DNA of 64,000 bases from Sphingomonas sp. AR_OL41 (lineage in GTDB: Bacteria > Pseudomonadota > Alphaproteobacteria > Sphingomonadales > Sphingomonadaceae). This document shows, piece by piece, positions 61,075-64,000 of this stretch; the first letter of the stretch is position 1; every line of letters begins with the position of its first letter. The position numbers were made by a program, and so were the translations under genes. Below the pieces are notes generated by a model. It was not told where the DNA came from. It searched no databases and saw only the letters and a list, made by a program, of their open reading frames with translations. Location: NCBI RefSeq assembly GCF_029911635.1, contig NZ_JARYTI010000004.1, forward strand, positions 158,062-222,061, in the 5' to 3' direction.

Positions 61075-62113
61075 CCAGATCGAACTCTTCTTGTGTTAAA
61101 CTTCCCTCTCCATCCGGAGAGAGTGCAGTCGGGCTTTTTACAAAAAAATTCTTGTAAAATGGATTCGATATATGAGAGAAATTGCCGCCTCTCACAATTG
61201 TACCTCTCTTCATCTTATTATCAGCGTGACGCAATAGAACTAGGGCCAAATCCTTCCAATAAACTGGAAGAGATATTTTATCCGCCTCGCTGATCATTCC
61301 TCTTCTAATACACTGTTCAACATCTAGGAAGGCTTCGAGATTCTCTCGCTGACAGCCATTCGGCATTCTTGGCATTGCAAAGGTTGGGTTTTGGAACCCT
61401 TCATCGAGATATCGAGATACTCTGCCCACATCGGCTTCATATAAATGAAGACTAGTGGCAAAATGGTGATACTCGCCCACTTTAATGCCAAGCGCTCTCG
61501 CTACAAATTCTTGTATCATTGTAAAACAAAAGACGTCGTGAGGAAAACCCAGGTATGCATCATTAGATCGCATCATAGCGATTAAGTGAAGGCGGTTACG
61601 GCGATGTATGAACTGCAAGGCGACGGTGCAAGGCGCCTCCGTCCGTAGCGCTGTGAGGTCGCTCGGCTCAAGCAACGAAATTACTGCCCGTCGCGTGTCA
61701 GGTTTTTCCCGCAGTCGTTCAATCACCTGATTAACTTGATTAATTGAGCGACCAAACTCGCCGGTGCCTAGGAGTCGTGGCCCATACGCATCTTCAATCG
61801 AGCCAGTCGCATTTTCGGGTGGATAATCCTGTATGTAAAATCTGATAAAATCCAGATCGGCGCTGCCGCTCATGTACCAGCAGAACTCAGCAAGGGCGGA
61901 AATCAGCCGACCACGAGTTGCCGTCGCGCTAATCCTCGCGCGAGGATCCTTCAAAATTACTTTTGACGCGAGAAGGTCCTGCCCTTTGCCTTTGCTAGCG
62001 TGAAACGTATCCGTGCTTTGCGAAAGCTCGCTATAGAGCTTTCGCAATATCTCGTCCAAATAGCGCCCCTCAATAATCATGCACGGCAAAGGCTGGACGC
62101 AACGGCTGTCCAA
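61067..62113 (-). CDS. thymidylate-synthase homologue, likely dCMP-type pyrimidine hydroxymethylase
   Basis: A 348-residue member of the thymidylate synthase fold. The catalytic Cys162 lies in EAPCTVALQF, and MRSNDAYLGFPHDVFCFT holds the phosphate Arg182. ATSLHLYEADVG carries His223 and Tyr225. In E. coli TS the Asn of PFNI selects dUMP; here PHDV has Asp193 at that place, the substitution found in T4 dCMP hydroxymethylase. That suggests dCMP rather than dUMP as substrate. Start TTG 62113 or ATG 62080. The order TS-like then aGPT-like gene is a two-gene operon. Codon use is AT-rich. Confidence 0.8.
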   Translation of the reverse strand: MDSRCVQPLPCMIIEGRYLDEILRKLYSELSQSTDTFHASKGKGQDLLASKVILKDPRARISATATRGRLISALAEFCWYMSGSADLDFIRFYIQDYPPENATGSIEDAYGPRLLGTGEFGRSINQVNQVIERLREKPDTRRAVISLLEPSDLTALRTEAPCTVALQFIHRRNRLHLIAMMRSNDAYLGFPHDVFCFTMIQEFVARALGIKVGEYHHFATSLHLYEADVGRVSRYLDEGFQNPTFAMPRMPNGCQRENLEAFLDVEQCIRRGMISEADKISLPVYWKDLALVLLRHADNKMKRGTIVRGGNFSHISNPFYKNFFVKSPTALSPDGEGSLTQEEFDLGG

Positions 62114-62151
62114 ATCAAGCTTGAGGCACCGATTTCTCGGATAGGGGCAAT

Positions 62152-62274
62152 ATGGCAGGCGACTGGAAAGAATATCAGGAAGAGGCAGCTGATTTTTTTA
62201 GATCGCTTGGCCTGTCGGCGGAAACCGACGTCACGCTGAAATTACGGTGGAAATTACGGTGCCACGTGCAATAA
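62152..62274 (+). pseudogene. remnant of a restriction-endonuclease-like gene (N-terminal 40 residues)
   Basis: ATG 62152 begins MAGDWKEYQEEAADFFRSLG followed by LSAETDVTLK, which matches the N-terminus of a family of Mrr/restriction-endonuclease-like proteins as I remember it (usual continuation DVTIQGVRTKHDIDV). After residue 30 the frame runs through a 12-bp tandem duplication (GAAATTACGGTG twice, 62238-62261) and stops at 62272. The remainder of the enzyme is absent. It lies 38 bp from the divergent TS-like gene. Confidence 0.65.
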
Positions 62275-62357
62275 CCCCCCCCTTACTCCCGTCGCGCTAA
62301 ACGCGGCGCACGGTCGCGCAGGTTGACCGCTGCGCGTGGTCGGGACATCATACCCGC

Positions 62358-62549
62358 ATGAAGTTATCCGGCTTTCCCAGAATTGCCGTCGATCCGGCGA
62401 TATGCGGTGGCAGACCTGTCGTTGCCGGCACGCGGGTGCGGGTAAGCGACATATTGGAGATGCTCGCCGGTGGCGCGAGCACCGCCGAAATCGTCGCCGA
62501 CTTTCCTTATCTGGCCGAGGAAGACGTGCGTGTGGTGAGCGACCTGTAG
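62358..62549 (+). CDS. DUF433 antitoxin-like protein, short at the C-terminus
   Basis: A 63-residue DUF433 (VapB45-like) protein: FPRIAVDPAICGGRPVVAGT, RVRVSDILEMLAGGASTAEI and ADFPYLAEEDVRVVSDL are the family pattern of a winged-helix antitoxin. The usual last 10-15 residues (LAYAAR-type helix) are missing, ended by TAG. The partner DUF5615/PIN toxin that normally follows is absent. It is GC-rich, unlike the flanking island DNA, so it may be a fragment of separate origin. Confidence 0.7.
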   Translation: MKLSGFPRIAVDPAICGGRPVVAGTRVRVSDILEMLAGGASTAEIVADFPYLAEEDVRVVSDL

Positions 62550-62728
62550 AGGTCACGTTAAACAAGACACCATCGCAATAGTTTACTGTATTTAGCAAAA
62601 TAGCACTGTATACCTAGAAATGCAGTCCACAAATAATGTTGATTGCGCGGGATCATTGGATTTAATCAAAATATATTATTGCTAATTTCGAGACTTGACA
62701 GTGTTATTTATCTGACGCAGGGGGCGAT

Positions 62729-63139
62729 GTGACTCAAGATAAAAACGAAGAAAGTCCGGACTGGGCGGGTCGCATATTTTACTATTTTTACTGGTACGCC
62801 ACACCCGTAATAATGGTATACGTCTCAAGAAACTACAAGAAAGAAATAGATTATTTATTGGAGTTTAGAATAGGGAGCCTTCCCGTATGGTCGATAATCC
62901 CTATTACTTTATCGATTATTTACGCCGCGTCGTTTATATCTCATTACAGGGATGTAAGACGCTCGGGCGGAATTGTTTACTTGCAAATTATTATCGGCAT
63001 TGTCGCCTCTATCGGCGGTTTGACGGCTGATATTGGAATTATGCCAAGGATCATTTCTTTTTTGGCGGGCGCATTCTCGATTGCCGATGGCATCAGCAAA
63101 CTTCGGGAGATCGAGCACCTGCGCCGCCCGGGACAATAA
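62729..63139 (+). CDS. island membrane protein, unknown function
   Basis: A 136-residue product with three or four membrane segments: IFYYFYWYATPVIMVYVSRN, LPVWSIIPITLSIIYAASFI, IVYLQIIIGIVASIGGL and MPRIISFLAGAFSIADGI. I do not recognise it. The start is GTG 62729 after AGGGGGCG. Base composition is clearly AT-rich, unlike the core. No TIR, nuclease or other effector motif is visible. The 180 bp upstream are AT-rich and contain a TTGACA at 62695 but no good -10. Confidence 0.7.
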   Translation: MTQDKNEESPDWAGRIFYYFYWYATPVIMVYVSRNYKKEIDYLLEFRIGSLPVWSIIPITLSIIYAASFISHYRDVRRSGGIVYLQIIIGIVASIGGLTADIGIMPRIISFLAGAFSIADGISKLREIEHLRRPGQ

Positions 63140-63303
63140 ACCAACTCGTCACGCCCCTCCTGTTCTGCTGCAGGATTACGAGGATTACCATGCCAGTTTA
63201 TCAAATCCACTGAAACACCTGCACTCATCGCCCACATCGGCAGCGAGATGCGCGCGGGCAGGCGGTCACCCCGCGCGCAGCCGCAAGCCCCGATGCAACG
63301 CTA
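63140..63303. other. island end / transition to GC-rich DNA, no gene seen
   Basis: The first 90 bp are AT-rich and the rest GC-rich. Short frames across the junction give no recognisable protein. No direct repeat or tRNA end was found by eye. Confidence 0.5.
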
Positions 63304-63549
63304 TCAATGAGCGCCGGGCAGCTCGTCGCCGGCCAAGGGCGTGCGATCAGGCACCCGCGCGAGGATCACCTTCGCCGCCGGATTGGCCCGCGCGGCCCGT
63401 GCCTGGATGTCGGCCGTCGCCCGCAATTCGCCCACCCGCTCCGCGATCAGCGATGACAGGAACTGGTTGAGCGACGTGCCATCCTGCTCGGCCAGTTGCC
63501 TGGCTTCGGCCATGACATGCTCCGGCAGTCGCAAGGGATAGCTGCTCAC
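63304..63549 (-). CDS. ribbon-helix-helix-like (Arc/toxin-antitoxin type) small protein
   Basis: An 81-residue protein. SSYPLRLPEHVMAEARQLAE followed by DGTSLNQFLSSLIAERVGEL is the strand-helix-helix pattern of HicB/Arc-type DNA-binding proteins and antitoxins. The tail is Pro/Arg-rich. GTG 63549 follows GAGGAGAGG and is the better start; ATG 63564 and 63630 are upstream. It lies 83 bp downstream of the DUF5681 gene on the same strand. No partner toxin is visible. Confidence 0.65.
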   Translation of the reverse strand: MSSYPLRLPEHVMAEARQLAEQDGTSLNQFLSSLIAERVGELRATADIQARAARANPAAKVILARVPDRTPLAGDELPGAH

Positions 63550-63632
63550 ATCACCTCTCCTCATTCGAGGGGTAAAAACGATGCACGTCGTGCGCAAGCG
63601 ATTCCGCTTTCGCGCCCCACCACCAACCACCC

Positions 63633-64000
63633 CTACTCATCCTCCGCCCCTCCCCCCGTCCCACCCGGCCGCACCACCACCGACAAGCTCGATCGCGGAT
63701 CCAGGATGATCTCGCTCTCCCGCGTCGGCTTCGGCTCGCGCAACACGCCCTGCCACTCGAACGCATTGTACAGCGTCACCTGCTCCTGCTTGGTCTGCCG
63801 CTCCGCCTCCTGCACGATCTGCGTGAAGCGCCACTGCGCGATGCGGCTGCCCGCCACCGCATTGCGGATCATCGCGCGCATCACCGCCTGGTGCGCCGGC
63901 AGCTCGATCGTCCGCCCGTCCTCCTCCACGCGCATCATGCGATAAGCCTCGGTCAGGATCATCGCCCGCGTCGGCTCGTCCGCGCCGGGCAGGCGGTCGC
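63633..64000 (-). CDS. DUF5681 protein, C-terminal part, cut by the window edge
   Basis: The visible 121 residues read RLPGADEPTRAMILTEAYRM, MRVEEDGRTIELPAHQAVMR, IRNAVAGSRIAQWRFTQIV and a C-terminal acidic tail. The N-terminal AT-hook-like GRPKG region typical of DUF5681 would be beyond 64000. The family is found next to phage-type terminases and in mobile regions; its function is not established. The reading frame remains open at the edge, so the gene is partial. Confidence 0.7.
   Translation of the reverse strand, partial: DRLPGADEPTRAMILTEAYRMMRVEEDGRTIELPAHQAVMRAMIRNAVAGSRIAQWRFTQIVQEAERQTKQEQVTLYNAFEWQGVLREPKPTRESEIILDPRSSLSVVVRPGGTGGGAEDE

Noticed and set aside
1..64000. CRISPR arrays, integrases and complete insertion sequences
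   Set aside because: No regularly spaced repeats of 24-40 bp, no tyrosine or serine recombinase and no transposase frames were recognised.

Overview
The window is a high-GC chromosomal segment from an alphaproteobacterium, almost certainly a member of the Sphingomonadales (Sphingomonas or a close relative). The lineage call rests on several markers seen together: an NDUFA12-type complex I subunit beside a DUF2155 protein and Aat, an alphaproteobacterial SspB, an ATP12 chaperone, a LexA box of the alphaproteobacterial GTTC-N7-GTTC type, a CYP153-type P450, a large TonB-dependent receptor, and many short GAA-loop palindromes between genes. No rRNA, tRNA or CRISPR array was recognised.

Layout. 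1-2.85 kb: start of the division and cell-wall cluster on the minus strand (mraZ, rsmH, ftsL, ftsI, each overlapping the next by a few bases), with three GGGG repeats of 10-bp period upstream of mraZ. 3-15.6 kb: housekeeping genes, including a CysK-like PLP enzyme, a PhyH dioxygenase, a Y-family polymerase with a LexA box touching its start codon, an orphan ParA, aat overlapping a DUF2155 gene by about 200 bp tail to tail, NDUFA12, glutaminyl cyclase, a double cold-shock-domain protein, recX, a fatty acyl-AMP ligase and ribF. 15.6-16.36 kb has no convincing gene but may encode a structured minus-strand RNA. 16.4-26.7 kb: envelope and stress genes (glycine-zipper, OsmC, lipoprotein, YafY regulator divergent from a GST, crcB), a tight crcB-rluC / PaiB-HAD-ATP12 gene run, gmk, fumC and sspB. 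26.8-31.5 kb: the histidine cluster hisB-(YciI-like)-hisH-hisA-hisF-hisE, interrupted by a composite palindrome and by two small non-his genes, one of them a stand-alone EF-Tu domain III-like protein. 31.6-38.9 kb: amino-acid permease, PfkB kinase, EI24 protein, queG and an ABC exporter pair. 38.9-49.4 kb: lipid and hydrocarbon-type catabolism, with a CYP153-like hydroxylase, TonB-dependent receptor, MFS transporter, two SDRs and an acyl-CoA dehydrogenase. 49.5-58.6 kb: membrane aspartic protease, malic enzyme, a divergent pair consisting of an inactivated M48-like/TonB-C membrane protein and a TIR-FGE fusion, and a DUF885 protein.

58.6-63.2 kb is an AT-richer accessory island. It carries a RelE/HigB-like toxin overlapping a HigA-ImmA/IrrE antitoxin, then on the other strand a thymidylate-synthase homologue with an Asn-to-Asp change at the pyrimidine-recognition position, overlapping a protein that resembles the alpha-glutamyl/putrescinyl-thymine pyrophosphorylase family. 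This two-gene unit looks like a chromosomal pathway for a modified pyrimidine in DNA or nucleotides and is the strongest candidate for an undescribed system. It is flanked by a restriction-endonuclease remnant and a shortened DUF433 antitoxin. The final 0.7 kb is GC-rich again and carries a ribbon-helix-helix-like protein and a DUF5681 protein that runs off the edge. The second candidate system is the TIR-FGE / dead-M48 divergent pair at 52.9-56.0 kb.
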